Shown here one piece after another: positions 19,062 through 29,381 of a DNA stretch of 64,000 nt (positions are counted from its first letter, which is position 1; each line of letters begins with the position of its first letter). The notes beneath the pieces are model-generated. The model saw only the letters and a list, made by a program, of their open reading frames with translations. It was not told where the DNA came from and did not search any database. This DNA comes from Sinomonas sp. ASV322 (GTDB taxonomy: Bacteria; Actinomycetota; Actinomycetes; Actinomycetales; Micrococcaceae). A program made the translations under genes and the position numbers. The stretch covers positions 248,001-312,000 of the forward strand of contig NZ_JAVFJJ010000004.1 in the NCBI RefSeq assembly GCF_030908245.1, given 5' to 3'.

Positions 19062-20555
19062 TCAGGCGCCTGTCCCGTCCTCGCCGGACGCCGACGTCGC
19101 CCACCCGGAAGGTCCTGCGCTGCCGGCGAGGTACGTGTCCATCGGCACTTCGCCTGCGGCCCACGCCGCGAGCACGGGGTCGACGACGCGCCAGCAGCTC
19201 TCGGCCGTGTCGCCACGCACCGAGAGGAGGGGATCCCCGTTGAGGATCCCCTCGAGGACTTCGCCATAGGGGAGCAGATCCGCCTCGCTCAAGTCCGCAT
19301 CGAGGGTCACGCGATTGAGGGTCATGACGTCGCCGGGTCCGTTGACGTCGACGTCGAGCTGGAGGACGTCCGGGCCGAAGCCGATGCGCAGGCGATTCGG
19401 CTCGTCGACGCCCGCGAAGCCCTCGGGCAGGTGCGGGACGGGCTTGAACGTGATGATGGCCTCTTTGCGTCGCATGCCGAGGGCCTTGCCTGAGCGCAGG
19501 ATGAAGGGGACCCCGGACCACCGCCAGCTCGCGAGCGAGACGGTGATCTCGGCGAGCGTCTCGGTTCCGTGCGAGGGATCGACGCCCTCCTCCGCCGTGT
19601 AGTCGGGGATGGCGCGGCCCGCAATGGTCCCGGAGGCGTAGCGGGCGCGCCGCGTCGTCTCCTCGAGCGGGCCCTCGACGTGCGCCGCCCTGAGCACCGA
19701 GCTGATGGCGTCGCGGAGATCTCGTTCATCGAGCCGGGCCGGGGCGTCCATCGCGAGGATCGCCATGATGTGGAGGAGATGGCTTTGGATCATGTCGCGC
19801 AGGGCCCCGGCGCGATCGTAGTATCCGGCCCGTCCCTCGAGCGCCAGGTCTTCGTCGAAGAAGATCTCGACCTTATCGATGTGGTCCCGGTTCCAGATTG
19901 GTTCGAGGAAGTTGTTGGCGAAGCGCAGGCCGAGGATGTTCAGGACCGTGCCCTTGCCGAGGAAGTGGTCGACGCGGTGGATCTGCTGTTCCGGGAGGAG
20001 TGCTCGGAGCGTCTCGTTGAGCGCGGCCGCGGATTCCGCCGACGAGCCGAAGGGCTTCTCGAGGGCGAGGCGCGTGCCTTCGGGGAGATCGCGCGGATCC
20101 AGGACCTCGCAGGCCCTTTGACTGATCTGGGGCGGAAGCGCGAAGTACACGGCGACGGGAGCGGGCAGCTCCGCGATGGCGCTCGCGAGTGCGCCAGGGG
20201 CCGTGACGTCAAGCTGTCGGTAACGCGACTCCTTCCGGATGCGCTCAAGCTCGGCGCGGCCCTCGGGCGTCGAGTCTTCGAGGGCGTCGTCCGTCGCGTC
20301 GTGGACCCGCGTGGACCATTGCTCTGCGGTCCAGTCCTCGTGGCCCGCGCCCACGATCGTGAGGCCCTGATGGCGCCCGGTCGCGAGGAGACGCGCAAGG
20401 CCGGGGAACAGGAGACGGCCGGTGAGGTCTCCCGAGGCGCCGAGGATGAGGAGGCTCTTGACGGACTGCGGGCTTCCCGGAGCGCCCTCCCGCGCCGGCC
20501 GAGGGGCGTGGACGTGCTGCTCGTCAGATGTCTGCGTCGTCACGGTGCCAAGCAT
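19062..20555 (-). CDS. zwf: Glucose-6-phosphate dehydrogenase
   Basis: Oxidises glucose 6-phosphate to 6-phosphogluconolactone with NAD(P)+, the entry of the pentose phosphate pathway. The 497-residue protein has the dinucleotide-binding motif GASGDLTGR (residues 39-47), EKPFG, and the active-site motif RVDHFLGK (194-201) with the catalytic His197. About 30 N-terminal residues precede the fold. It stands alone, away from the usual tal-tkt-opcA cluster, so it may be a second zwf copy. ATG at 20553-20555 has a weak AAGGG about 11 bases upstream; a GTG four codons later is an alternative. Its start region is divergent from ffh, 73 bases away. Confidence 0.88.
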   Translation of the reverse strand: MLGTVTTQTSDEQHVHAPRPAREGAPGSPQSVKSLLILGASGDLTGRLLFPGLARLLATGRHQGLTIVGAGHEDWTAEQWSTRVHDATDDALEDSTPEGRAELERIRKESRYRQLDVTAPGALASAIAELPAPVAVYFALPPQISQRACEVLDPRDLPEGTRLALEKPFGSSAESAAALNETLRALLPEQQIHRVDHFLGKGTVLNILGLRFANNFLEPIWNRDHIDKVEIFFDEDLALEGRAGYYDRAGALRDMIQSHLLHIMAILAMDAPARLDERDLRDAISSVLRAAHVEGPLEETTRRARYASGTIAGRAIPDYTAEEGVDPSHGTETLAEITVSLASWRWSGVPFILRSGKALGMRRKEAIITFKPVPHLPEGFAGVDEPNRLRIGFGPDVLQLDVDVNGPGDVMTLNRVTLDADLSEADLLPYGEVLEGILNGDPLLSVRGDTAESCWRVVDPVLAAWAAGEVPMDTYLAGSAGPSGWATSASGEDGTGA

Positions 20556-20628
20556 GCCATTGATACCCTTGAAACGGCAGAACCGCCTCCGGGCGGCCGT
20601 TTCCCATCACCGAAAGCGACCCCGTCAC

Positions 20629-22209
20629 GTGTTCAACTCCCTCTCGGACCGACTGACAGCGACGTTCAAGAATCTCCGTGGCAAGGGGCGCTTGAGCGAG
20701 GCAGATGTCGACGCGACCGTCCGCGAGATCCGTCGCGCGCTCCTCGACGCTGATGTGGCCGTGCCCGTCGTGCGCGACTTCGCTGCGCGCGTGCGCGAGC
20801 GCGCGCTCGGTGCCGAGGTCGCCGCCGCGCTCAACCCGAGCCAGCAGATCGTCAAGATCGTCAACGACGAGCTCGTGACGATCCTCGGCGGTGAGACACG
20901 TCGCATTCGCCTCGCGAAGAACCCGCCGACCGTCATCATGCTCGCGGGCCTCCAGGGCGCCGGCAAGACGACGCTCGCGGGCAAGCTCGCGAAGTGGCTC
21001 AAGGGTCAGGGCCACTCGCCGATCCTCGTCGCGGCCGACCTCCAGCGACCCAACGCCGTGACTCAGCTGCAGGTCGTCGGCCAACGGGCCGGCGTCGCGG
21101 TCTACGCGCCCCACCCCGGCGTCCAGTCGGAGTTCGAGGCGCCCACGGGCGACCCGGTCGGCGTCGCCCGGGGCGGCCTCGAGCAGGCGCGCCAGAAGCT
21201 CCACGACGTCGTCATCGTCGACACCGCGGGCCGCCTTGGCATCGACGCCGACATGATGCAGCAGGCCGCGGATATCCGGGCCGCCGTGAACCCGGACGAG
21301 GTCCTGTTCGTCATCGACGCGATGATCGGCCAGGACGCCGTCAACACCGCGAAGGCGTTCGAGGAGGGCGTCGACTTCACGGGCGTCGTGCTCACGAAGC
21401 TCGACGGCGACGCGCGAGGTGGCGCGGCGCTCTCCGTCGCGTCCGTCACGGGCCGTCCGGTCATGTTCGCGTCTACGGGCGAGGGCCTCGACGATTTCGA
21501 GCTCTTCCACCCGGACCGCATGGCCTCGCGCATTCTCGACATGGGCGACATCCTGACACTCATCGAGCAGGCTGAAGCCAATTGGGACAAGGGCGAAGCC
21601 GCCCGCATGGCGAAGAAGTTCGCCGACCAGGAGGACTTCACCCTCGAGGACTTCCTCGCCCAGATGCAGCAGATCCGCAAGATGGGCTCGATGAAGAAGC
21701 TGCTCATGATGATGCCGGGCGCGGCGCAGTTCCGGCAGCAGCTCGAGCAGTTCGACGAGCGCGAGATCGACCGTGTCGAGGCGATCGTCCGATCCATGAC
21801 CCCGCACGAGCGCGTCGCGCCGAAGATCATCAACGGTTCACGCCGGGCCCGCATCGCCAAGGGCTCCGGCGTTCACGTCTCCGAGGTCAATGGCCTGCTC
21901 GAGCGTTTCGGCCAGGCGCAGAAGATGATGCGGCGCATGGCACAGGGCGGTGGCATCCCCGGGATGCCCGGCGCGCCGGGCATGAACGGCGGATCCCGCA
22001 AGCCCGCGGGAAAGAACGCCAAGAAGAAGGCCCGCTCGGGCAATCCCGCTAAGGCGGCCCAGCAGCTCCGCGAGGCGGAGCAGAAGCGTGCCGCGGGCAC
22101 CGCGAACGCGCTCCAGGGCGGCTCGTCGTTCGGCCAGCAGACCCCGCGGGACTTCGACCCGGCCTCGCTCAACCTGCCGAAGGGGTTCGAGAAGTTCCTC
22201 GGCAACTGA
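20629..22209 (+). CDS. ffh: Signal recognition particle protein Ffh
   Basis: Ffh binds 4.5S RNA and signal sequences emerging from the ribosome and pairs with FtsY (encoded at 9212). The 526-residue protein has the N domain, the G domain with GLQGAGKTT (near residue 107), DTAGR and TKLDGDARGG, and a methionine-rich M domain from about 300 (MKKLLMMMPG, SMTPHER, RRARIAKGSG). A basic, low-complexity tail of about 80 residues follows, longer than in E. coli and common in actinobacteria. GTG at 20629 is the family-conserved start (FNSLSDRLT); the longer open frame upstream runs into the divergent G6PDH promoter and lacks similarity. Confidence 0.96.
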   Translation: MFNSLSDRLTATFKNLRGKGRLSEADVDATVREIRRALLDADVAVPVVRDFAARVRERALGAEVAAALNPSQQIVKIVNDELVTILGGETRRIRLAKNPPTVIMLAGLQGAGKTTLAGKLAKWLKGQGHSPILVAADLQRPNAVTQLQVVGQRAGVAVYAPHPGVQSEFEAPTGDPVGVARGGLEQARQKLHDVVIVDTAGRLGIDADMMQQAADIRAAVNPDEVLFVIDAMIGQDAVNTAKAFEEGVDFTGVVLTKLDGDARGGAALSVASVTGRPVMFASTGEGLDDFELFHPDRMASRILDMGDILTLIEQAEANWDKGEAARMAKKFADQEDFTLEDFLAQMQQIRKMGSMKKLLMMMPGAAQFRQQLEQFDEREIDRVEAIVRSMTPHERVAPKIINGSRRARIAKGSGVHVSEVNGLLERFGQAQKMMRRMAQGGGIPGMPGAPGMNGGSRKPAGKNAKKKARSGNPAKAAQQLREAEQKRAAGTANALQGGSSFGQQTPRDFDPASLNLPKGFEKFLGN

Positions 22210-22302
22210 GCTAGTCGGCGCGGAAGCCCGCCGGAGGCCGCAGAGGCCCCGGCCCTGCGTTCCCGTCCGCTTCTCGGGCCCACGAATCGCGCCGCGACGC
22301 GA

Positions 22303-22356
22303 AACGCCGCGTTCCGGCCCGCATCCCACGGGATAAGCGGACTGGAACGCGGCGTT
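22303..22356. terminator. Bidirectional hairpin between ffh and thiC
   Basis: A perfect 13-base inverted repeat, AACGCCGCGTTCC (22303-22315) and GGAACGCGGCGTT (22344-22356), with a 28-base loop lies between the convergent stops of ffh (22209) and thiC (22364). There is no T tract, so it may act through stem stability or with Rho. Confidence 0.6.
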
Positions 22357-22363
22357 CCCGGGA

Positions 22364-24242
<1,879 letters not shown>

Positions 24243-24276
24243 GATCGGAGGTTAGCACGAGGTCTAGGCTTGAGAC

Positions 24277-25362
24277 ATGACCGAGGTTTTTCATGTCTCC
24301 GGCCCCATCCTCACAGCGCCCCGTGAAATCGCCGCCGAAGCGTGGATTGTCGGTGGCCGCATGACGTACACGCAGCCCGCGGAACCCGCGAGCCGAACCC
24401 TCGGCGGCTGGGTCATCCCCGGCCTTGTCGACGCGCACTGTCACCTCGGCCTCGCCGCCGGTGGGGCAGCGGGCGACGGCGAGACTGTCCGCCAAGCGCG
24501 GACCGACGCCGCCGCAGGCACGCTCCTCGTGCGCGATTGAGGGAGTCCCGCCGACACGCGCTGGCTCGACGCGCGCGACGACGTCCCGCGCGTCGTGCGG
24601 GCAGGCCGGCACATCGCGCGAAGTCGGCGGTATTTGCGCGGCGCCGCGCTTGAGGTCGAGCCGGAGGACCTGGTCGAGACCGTGCGCAAGGAGGCCCGCG
24701 CGGGCGATGGCTGGGTCAAGCTCGTCGCGGACTGGATTGACCGCTCGGCAGGCGATCTCGCGCCGGCGTTCCCGGCCGCCGTCGTCCGCGATGCCATCAA
24801 GGCCGCGCATGACGAGGGCGCGCGCGTGACGGCGCATTCCTTCGGCGAGTCGACGATCGACGATCTGCTGGATGCCGGGATCGACTGCATCGAGCACGCG
24901 ACCGGACTCCAGCCGCGGCACTTGCCGCGGATGGCCGAGCAGGGCGTGCCCATCGTCCCGACCCTCGTGAACATCGCGACGTTTCCGGAGATCGCAGCGC
25001 ACGGCGAGGGGAAATTCCCGGTGTACGCGGCGCATATGCGCGCCCTGTGGAGGCGGCGTTTCGAACGCATCGCCGAAGCCCACGCCGCGGGCGTGCGGAT
25101 CTATGCGGGAACGGATGCGGGCACGGTGATCGGGCACGGCCGGCTTCCGGAGGAGATCGCTCTCCTCGCTGAGGCTGTGGGGGCGGAGGCAGCGCTCGAC
25201 GCCGCCTGCTGGGGCGCGCGTTCGTGGCTCGGGGCCGCAGGGCTCGGCGAGGGCGACCCCGCGGATCTCATACTGCTCGACGCCGACCCGCGCCAGGACG
25301 TCACGACCCTGTCTCGGCCACGGTGTGTCCTCCGGGCAGGCCGTGTGATCGCGGGGGAATAA
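24277..25362 (+). pseudogene. Metal-dependent amidohydrolase interrupted by one in-frame TGA
   Basis: Two open stretches in the same frame, 24277-24537 and 24541-25359, form one 361-codon amidohydrolase split by TGA at 24538-24540 (RD*GSPADTRW). Both halves keep family motifs: DAHCHLG for metal binding, GDGWVKLVADW with the bridging-lysine position, TAHSFGE, IDCIEHATG and GTDAGT. No frameshift or other damage is seen, so this is a very young nonsense mutation, a sequencing error, or a recoded codon. TGA is one base from TGC/TGT (Cys) and TGG (Trp). A GTG at 24595 could start a C-terminal fragment. The ATG is only six bases behind a TAGGCT -10-like box (24265-24270), suggesting a leaderless message. 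It is divergent from thiC; substrate unknown. Confidence 0.7.
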
Positions 25363-25372
25363 GACTTCTGGA

Positions 25373-25404
25373 TTGAAGCTTCAACTAAAGGTATTCTTGA
25401 AGCT
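25373..25404 (+). promoter_or_regulatory. Palindromic operator-like site upstream of the VOC gene
   Basis: TTGAAGCTTCAA at 25373-25384 is a perfect 12-base palindrome, and its half TTGAAGCT recurs at 25397-25404. A -10-like TATTCT lies at 25393-25398, so a protein bound here would cover the promoter. MarR-type regulators often use such TTGAA/TTCAA sites in front of dioxygenase genes; no regulator gene adjoins. Confidence 0.45.
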
Positions 25405-25428
25405 GTCGATTCATCCCGAGGAGCCCCG

Positions 25429-26313
25429 ATGACCACCCCCGCCAACCTCTCCGTGCCGTCACAGGACCTCCTGCCCGCGGACCTCAGCATGGGCACCGTC
25501 ATGCTCAAGGTCGGCGACATGAAGCTCATGCTCGACTACTACGAGCGAGCCATCGGCCTTGTGGCCATCTCAGAGGCCCTCGGCGGCGTGTTCCTCGGGC
25601 GCAAGGGCGTGCCGATCATCCACCTGAGCCCCGCCGCCGGGCTTCAGATCCCGGGCCGCGGCGAGGCTGGGCTGTTCCATACGGCGATCCTCTTCGACAC
25701 CCGTGCGGACGTCGCGGCCGCAGTCGCGACGGCCGCCCAGTATGATCCGCGGCTCTTCGCCGGCAGCGCCGATCACCTCGTCTCCGAGGCGTTCTACTTC
25801 ACCGACCCCGAGGGCAACGGCGTGGAGCTCTACTTCGACAAGCCGCGCAGCACGTGGGAGTGGCAGGGGGACCGGGTCGTGATGGACAGCCTCCCCCTCC
25901 CGCCCCAGGCCTACCTCAACGCCAACCTCACCGAACAGGCCCTCGACGGCCAGCGGGACTCCGCGGCGGGAGTCGGCCACGTGCATCTCCAGGTCGGCGA
26001 CGTCCACACGGCCCATCGCTTCTATGTCGAGACGCTCGGCTTCGAGCAGACCGCGGGCTGGCACGGCCAGGCGCTCTTCGTCTCCGCCGGCAAGTACCAC
26101 CACCACATGGCCATGAACGTGTGGAACAGCCGCGGGGCGGGGCCGCGCAAAGACACGCTGGGCCTCGGTGAAGTGCTCATCCACGTCCCGGGCCACGACG
26201 ACATCCTCGCGGCGGCCGATCGGCTCAAGGCCGCGGGCGTCGCGACACGCCACACCGGACTCGAGCTCCGCTTCGAGGACCCGTGGCGCAATTCGATCCG
26301 CATGACGGTCTGA
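25429..26313 (+). CDS. VOC-family (glyoxalase/extradiol dioxygenase-like) protein
   Basis: A 294-residue protein made of two vicinal-oxygen-chelate modules, residues about 20-140 and 180-290. The layout resembles bacterial CatE-type catechol-2,3-dioxygenases. Likely metal ligands are in the second module or shared: His in GHVHLQVGD, His in KYHHHMAMN and Glu in the terminal LELRFEDPW; the first module has FHTAILF and GNGVELY. It could be a ring-cleaving dioxygenase or a quinone/thiol detoxification enzyme; the substrate is not readable. ATG at 25429 follows a GAGGAGC ribosome-binding site. An inverted repeat upstream suggests a ligand-responsive repressor. It is single, between the amidohydrolase and a small unknown gene. 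Confidence 0.8.
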   Translation: MTTPANLSVPSQDLLPADLSMGTVMLKVGDMKLMLDYYERAIGLVAISEALGGVFLGRKGVPIIHLSPAAGLQIPGRGEAGLFHTAILFDTRADVAAAVATAAQYDPRLFAGSADHLVSEAFYFTDPEGNGVELYFDKPRSTWEWQGDRVVMDSLPLPPQAYLNANLTEQALDGQRDSAAGVGHVHLQVGDVHTAHRFYVETLGFEQTAGWHGQALFVSAGKYHHHMAMNVWNSRGAGPRKDTLGLGEVLIHVPGHDDILAAADRLKAAGVATRHTGLELRFEDPWRNSIRMTV

Positions 26314-26352
26314 TCCCGAGTGCCGTCGTGGCAGCCGGACCCCTCCTGCGAT

Positions 26353-26387
26353 ACGCTCAACGTGTCCGCGGATTCGCGGGCACGTTG
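26353..26387 (+). promoter_or_regulatory. Possible promoter and leader hairpin before the small unknown gene
   Basis: A -10-like TACGCT at 26353-26358 is followed at once by an inverted repeat (26358-26370 with 26375-26387, loop GATT, one G-T wobble). The message would begin with this stable hairpin about 70 bases before the GTG start. It could instead terminate transcription from the VOC gene. Confidence 0.3.
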
Positions 26388-26453
26388 TCCGTCTCGCAGC
26401 CGGATCTGCCGGGACCACCCCGGCGCCGGCGCCCGCCTTTCAAGGGGGATACC

Positions 26454-26915
26454 GTGTCAGCTCCCAGCCCATTCGCCGAAGTCTTCGTTTCAACCCACGC
26501 CGGCGCCCTGCAGCGAGCCTCGGCGCTCGACTCCGGATCGGCGTCCAGCCTGGACGGAGAAGCCGTCCGCATTCCCGGAGTGTCCGACTACGAGATCGAG
26601 CAGCTCGGATCGCTTGTCGGCACCGCGGTTCACGCGGGCGGCGCAGATTACGAGCTCTCGATGGTCGACGTCTCGAGTGACAGCCTCCTGGCCGTCCCGC
26701 CCGCGATGATCCGTGCGCTCGCCGAGCTGCTCGCCTACGAATCCGACGAAGGCGAGGGCGACGCCGTCGAACGCGTGGCCGCCGCGTGGGTCGACCAGGA
26801 AGACCTGCCGTTCGACGCTCAGGAGGCCTACCGCTACGTCGAGCAGCTCGCGAAGCTCGCGGCTGACGTCGACGATTCCGATCGGCAGGAGCTTTTCGTC
26901 TGGGCGGGCTCCTGA
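26454..26915 (+). CDS. Conserved small acidic protein of unknown function
   Basis: A 153-residue acidic protein without signal peptide, membrane segment, cysteine or recognisable domain. The start GTG at 26454 is well supported by AAGGGGG seven bases upstream; the open frame further upstream overlaps the VOC gene and is non-homologous. Predicted helices dominate the C-terminal half ([18 protein letters not shown] to the end). I do not recognise the family. Its place shortly before rpsP suggests a lineage-conserved gene, but nothing visible links it to the ribosome. Confidence 0.75.
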   Translation: MSAPSPFAEVFVSTHAGALQRASALDSGSASSLDGEAVRIPGVSDYEIEQLGSLVGTAVHAGGADYELSMVDVSSDSLLAVPPAMIRALAELLAYESDEGEGDAVERVAAAWVDQEDLPFDAQEAYRYVEQLAKLAADVDDSDRQELFVWAGS

Positions 26916-26969
26916 GGTCTGCTGCGCAGCACCACCGCGCCGCGAATCGCACTTCGTCGAAGCGTCTGG

Positions 26970-27111
26970 CACAATAGTCGGGTACCCGATCCGCGCGGCC
27001 CCTCTCTCCGTGCGCGTCGTGTCCGAATGGAGCCCATCCGAGTACGGCCCGCCCCACGGGAGCGGAAAGCGTGGGCTCGACCCGTGTGCAGAAACAGGAG
27101 TGACCACAAAA
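26970..27111 (+). promoter_or_regulatory. Predicted promoter and leader of the rpsP operon
   Basis: CACAAT at 26970-26975 is a plausible -10 element, giving a leader of about 130 bases before rpsP. The leader contains the complementary pair CACGGG (about 27055) and CCCGTG (about 27081), so it can fold near the ribosome-binding site. Whether this is autoregulatory is unknown. Confidence 0.4.
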
Positions 27112-27528
27112 GTGGCCGTTAAGATTCGACTCAAGCGCTTCGGCAAGATGCGCGCGCCGTACTACCGCATCGTCGTCGCCGACTCGCGCACCAAGCGCGA
27201 CGGCCGTGCGATCGAGGAGATCGGCAAGTACCACCCGATCGAGGAGCCCTCGTTCATCGAGGTCAACTCGGAGCGGGCGCAGTACTGGCTGTCCGTCGGC
27301 GCCCAGCCGACCGAGCAGGTTCTCGCGATCCTCAAGGTCACGGGCGACTGGCAGAAGTTCAAGGGCCTTCCGGGCCAGGAGGGAACCCTCAGGTTCCCGA
27401 AGGGCAAGGAGCCGTTCGTGGCTCCCGAGAAGGGCTCCGTGATCGTCCCCGAGGCTCCCAAGGCCGAGAAGGCTGCCGAGGTCGCCGACGAGGCTCCGGC
27501 CGAGGCCGAGACGACCGAGGCTGAGTAG
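27112..27528 (+). CDS. rpsP: Small ribosomal subunit protein bS16
   Basis: bS16 of the 30S subunit. The protein starts [20 protein letters not shown] and contains [14 protein letters not shown], the bS16 hallmark. At 138 residues it is much longer than the E. coli form (82) because of a C-terminal tail of about 40 residues rich in Ala, Glu and Pro, a trait shared by many actinobacteria. GTG at 27112 is preferred; an in-frame GTG at 27100, which overlaps the AGGAG itself, is unlikely. It is followed one base later by khpA, the start of the usual rpsP-khpA-rimM-trmD-rplS series. Confidence 0.97.
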   Translation: MAVKIRLKRFGKMRAPYYRIVVADSRTKRDGRAIEEIGKYHPIEEPSFIEVNSERAQYWLSVGAQPTEQVLAILKVTGDWQKFKGLPGQEGTLRFPKGKEPFVAPEKGSVIVPEAPKAEKAAEVADEAPAEAETTEAE

Positions 27529-27529
27529 T

Positions 27530-27772
27530 TTGCTGGCCGACGCGCTCGAGCACCTCGTCCGGGGGATCGTCGACAATCCGGATGACGTCCAGGTGGAGGC
27601 GAAGAACAGCCGCCGGGGCGACGTCCTTGAAGTCCGCGTCCATCAGGAGGACCTGGGCCGAGTGATCGGCCGACAGGGCCGCACGGCGCGCGCGCTGCGA
27701 ACTGTCGTGGCCGCGCTTGCCGACGGGGATACGGTCCGGGTCGACGTCGTCGACACCGACCGCCGCCGGTAA
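27530..27772 (+). CDS. khpA: RNA-binding KH-domain protein KhpA (YlqC family)
   Basis: An 80-residue single KH domain with the GXXG loop as GRQG in LGRVIGRQGRTARALR. In other Gram-positive bacteria KhpA forms a complex with KhpB and affects small RNAs and cell elongation. It lies directly between rpsP and rimM as usual. TTG start at 27530, one base after the rpsP stop, so it depends on translational coupling. Confidence 0.92.
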   Translation: MLADALEHLVRGIVDNPDDVQVEAKNSRRGDVLEVRVHQEDLGRVIGRQGRTARALRTVVAALADGDTVRVDVVDTDRRR

Positions 27773-27804
27773 AGCCCGCGCGACCGCAGTAGCCATCAGC
27801 ATGA

Positions 27805-27853
27805 GGCTCCGGCCCCTCGCCCGATTGGAGGGCTGAGGGGCCGGAGTCTTTTT
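27805..27853 (+). terminator. Rho-independent terminator between khpA and rimM
   Basis: GGCTCCGGCCCCTC (27805-27818) pairs with GAGGGGCCGGAGTC (27835-27848) and is followed by five T residues. It is one of the few classical terminators in the window and divides the rpsP-khpA unit from rimM-trmD, so the latter needs its own promoter or read-through. Confidence 0.85.
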
Positions 27854-27860
27854 CATGACG

Positions 27861-27889
27861 TCTGTGCTGGTCCTGCCGGCCAGCACAGA
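27861..27889 (+). repeat. Second inverted repeat ahead of rimM
   Basis: TCTGTGCTGG (27861-27870) and CCAGCACAGA (27880-27889) form a perfect 10-base inverted repeat with a 9-base loop, starting 8 bases behind the terminator T tract and ending 27 bases before rimM. It could be an operator or a leader hairpin for rimM. Confidence 0.55.
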
Positions 27890-27916
27890 CCATGCAGCAC
27901 TAGGAAGGGACACGCC

Positions 27917-28501
27917 ATGAAGGTGCGGGTCGCACGCATCGGCAAGCCGCACGGAATCCGCGGCGAGGTGACCGTACAGGTCCTCACCGACGCGCCCGAG
28001 GAGCGTTTCGTGCGGGGAACCGCGTTCGACGTGGACCCTGCCTCCCATGGCGTGCTCACCGTCCGCTCGGCCCGCTGGAACAAGGACATCCTCATTCTCG
28101 GCTTCGAGGAGGTCCCCGACCGCAACCGCGCCGAGGAGCTCCGCGGGGCCACGCTCTCGATCGAGACCGACGAGCTCGACGACGAGGGCGAAGAGGGCTG
28201 GTACGAGCACGAGCTCGTGGGGCTCGAGGCGCGCGTCGACGGGCGGGCGGTCGGCACCGTCACTGCGCTGCAGGTGATGCCCGCCCAGGACCTGCTCGTC
28301 GTGGACACGCCCTCGGGCGAGGTGCTCGTGCCCTTCGTCGAGGAGATCGTTCCCGAGGTCGACGTCGAGGGCGGCTTCGTCGTCGTCGTTCCGCCGCCGG
28401 GGTTGTTCGAGCTCAATCGCGAGGCCGAGGACGCCGGTGACGACCGCGATCACAACAAAGGCGACGACGCACAGGGCAGCAGCGCCGGACGGGACTCCTA
28501 G
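27917..28501 (+). CDS. rimM: 16S rRNA processing protein RimM
   Basis: RimM assists maturation of the 30S head and binds uS19. The 194-residue protein has the N-terminal barrel beginning VRVARIGKPHGIRGEVTV and the PRC-barrel region (WYEHELVGLEA, DLLVVDTPSGEVLVPFVEEIVPEVD). The last 25 residues are a hydrophilic Asp-rich tail. ATG at 27917 follows AAGGGACAC. The stop is directly followed by the GTG of trmD with no gap. Confidence 0.96.
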   Translation: MKVRVARIGKPHGIRGEVTVQVLTDAPEERFVRGTAFDVDPASHGVLTVRSARWNKDILILGFEEVPDRNRAEELRGATLSIETDELDDEGEEGWYEHELVGLEARVDGRAVGTVTALQVMPAQDLLVVDTPSGEVLVPFVEEIVPEVDVEGGFVVVVPPPGLFELNREAEDAGDDRDHNKGDDAQGSSAGRDS

Positions 28502-29299
28502 GTGCGCGTCGACGTCGTCAGCATCTTCCCCGAGTATCTTGCGCCCCTGCGCCTTTCCCTCCTCGGCCGTGCCCAGGAGGAGGGCCTCCTCGACCTCGTG
28601 GTCCACGACCTCCGCGACTTCGCCTTCGACCGCCACCGGACGGTGGACGATACGCCCTACGGAGGCGGCGCGGGCATGGTCATGAAGGCCGAGCCGTGGG
28701 CCCTCGCGCTCGAAGCGGTGCTCTCTGCGCGCGCTGCGGCCCCCGCGGGCGCCGGCCACCCGCCCACCCTTATCGTGCCCTCTCCCGCAGGCGAGGTCTT
28801 CACCCAGCGGCTCGCCCATGAGCTCGCCGACGAGCCGACCCTCACATTCGCGTGCGGCCGCTACGAGGGCATCGACGAGCGCGTCCTCGAATGGGCCGCC
28901 GGGCGATTCCGCGTGCGGCCAGTCAGCCTCGGCGACTACGTGCTCAACGGGGGAGAGGTCGCTGTTATGGCGATGGTCGAAGCCATCGGGCGACTCCTGC
29001 CGGGCGTGGTGGGCAACCCCGAATCGCTCGTCGAGGAGTCCCACGCCGACGGCCTCCTCGAGTACCCGGTCTACACGAAGCCGTCCTCGTGGCGCGGCCA
29101 CGACGTCCCTGACGTCCTCCTGAGCGGGAACCACGGCCTCATCGCCCGCTGGAGGCGCGAGCAACAGCTTCGCCGGACCGCCGCGCGCCGTCCCGAGCTC
29201 CTCGACGGCGCGGACGCGTCCGAATTTGCGCGGGACGAGCGAGGCGTGCTCGCCGAACTCGGGTACGACGTCGTCGACGGTCGCCTCTCGCACCCCTGA
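28502..29299 (+). CDS. trmD: tRNA (guanine37-N1)-methyltransferase TrmD
   Basis: TrmD methylates G37 next to the anticodon and so prevents +1 frameshifting. The 265-residue protein contains the trefoil-knot SAM-binding signatures [11 protein letters not shown] and [13 protein letters not shown], with the N-terminal IFPEYLAPL and [12 protein letters not shown] motifs. GTG start at 28502 abuts the rimM stop. It is followed by the long leader of rplS, which has its own promoter. Confidence 0.97.
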   Translation: MRVDVVSIFPEYLAPLRLSLLGRAQEEGLLDLVVHDLRDFAFDRHRTVDDTPYGGGAGMVMKAEPWALALEAVLSARAAAPAGAGHPPTLIVPSPAGEVFTQRLAHELADEPTLTFACGRYEGIDERVLEWAAGRFRVRPVSLGDYVLNGGEVAVMAMVEAIGRLLPGVVGNPESLVEESHADGLLEYPVYTKPSSWRGHDVPDVLLSGNHGLIARWRREQQLRRTAARRPELLDGADASEFARDERGVLAELGYDVVDGRLSHP

Positions 29300-29381
29300 C
29301 ACGCGCTGGGGTTCTGCGTCGGCCGCGAGTTGCGCGGTCACCTTCGCAGGGTGCGATTCGCCCGGTGGGCGCTCGACGTGG

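Noticed and set aside
24541..24600. Hairpin behind the in-frame TGA as a bacterial SECIS element
   Set aside because: Stem starts 27 bases behind the TGA and its 11-base loop lacks the expected GGU-type feature; such hairpins are frequent in GC-rich coding DNA. Kept only as a remark in the TGA finding.
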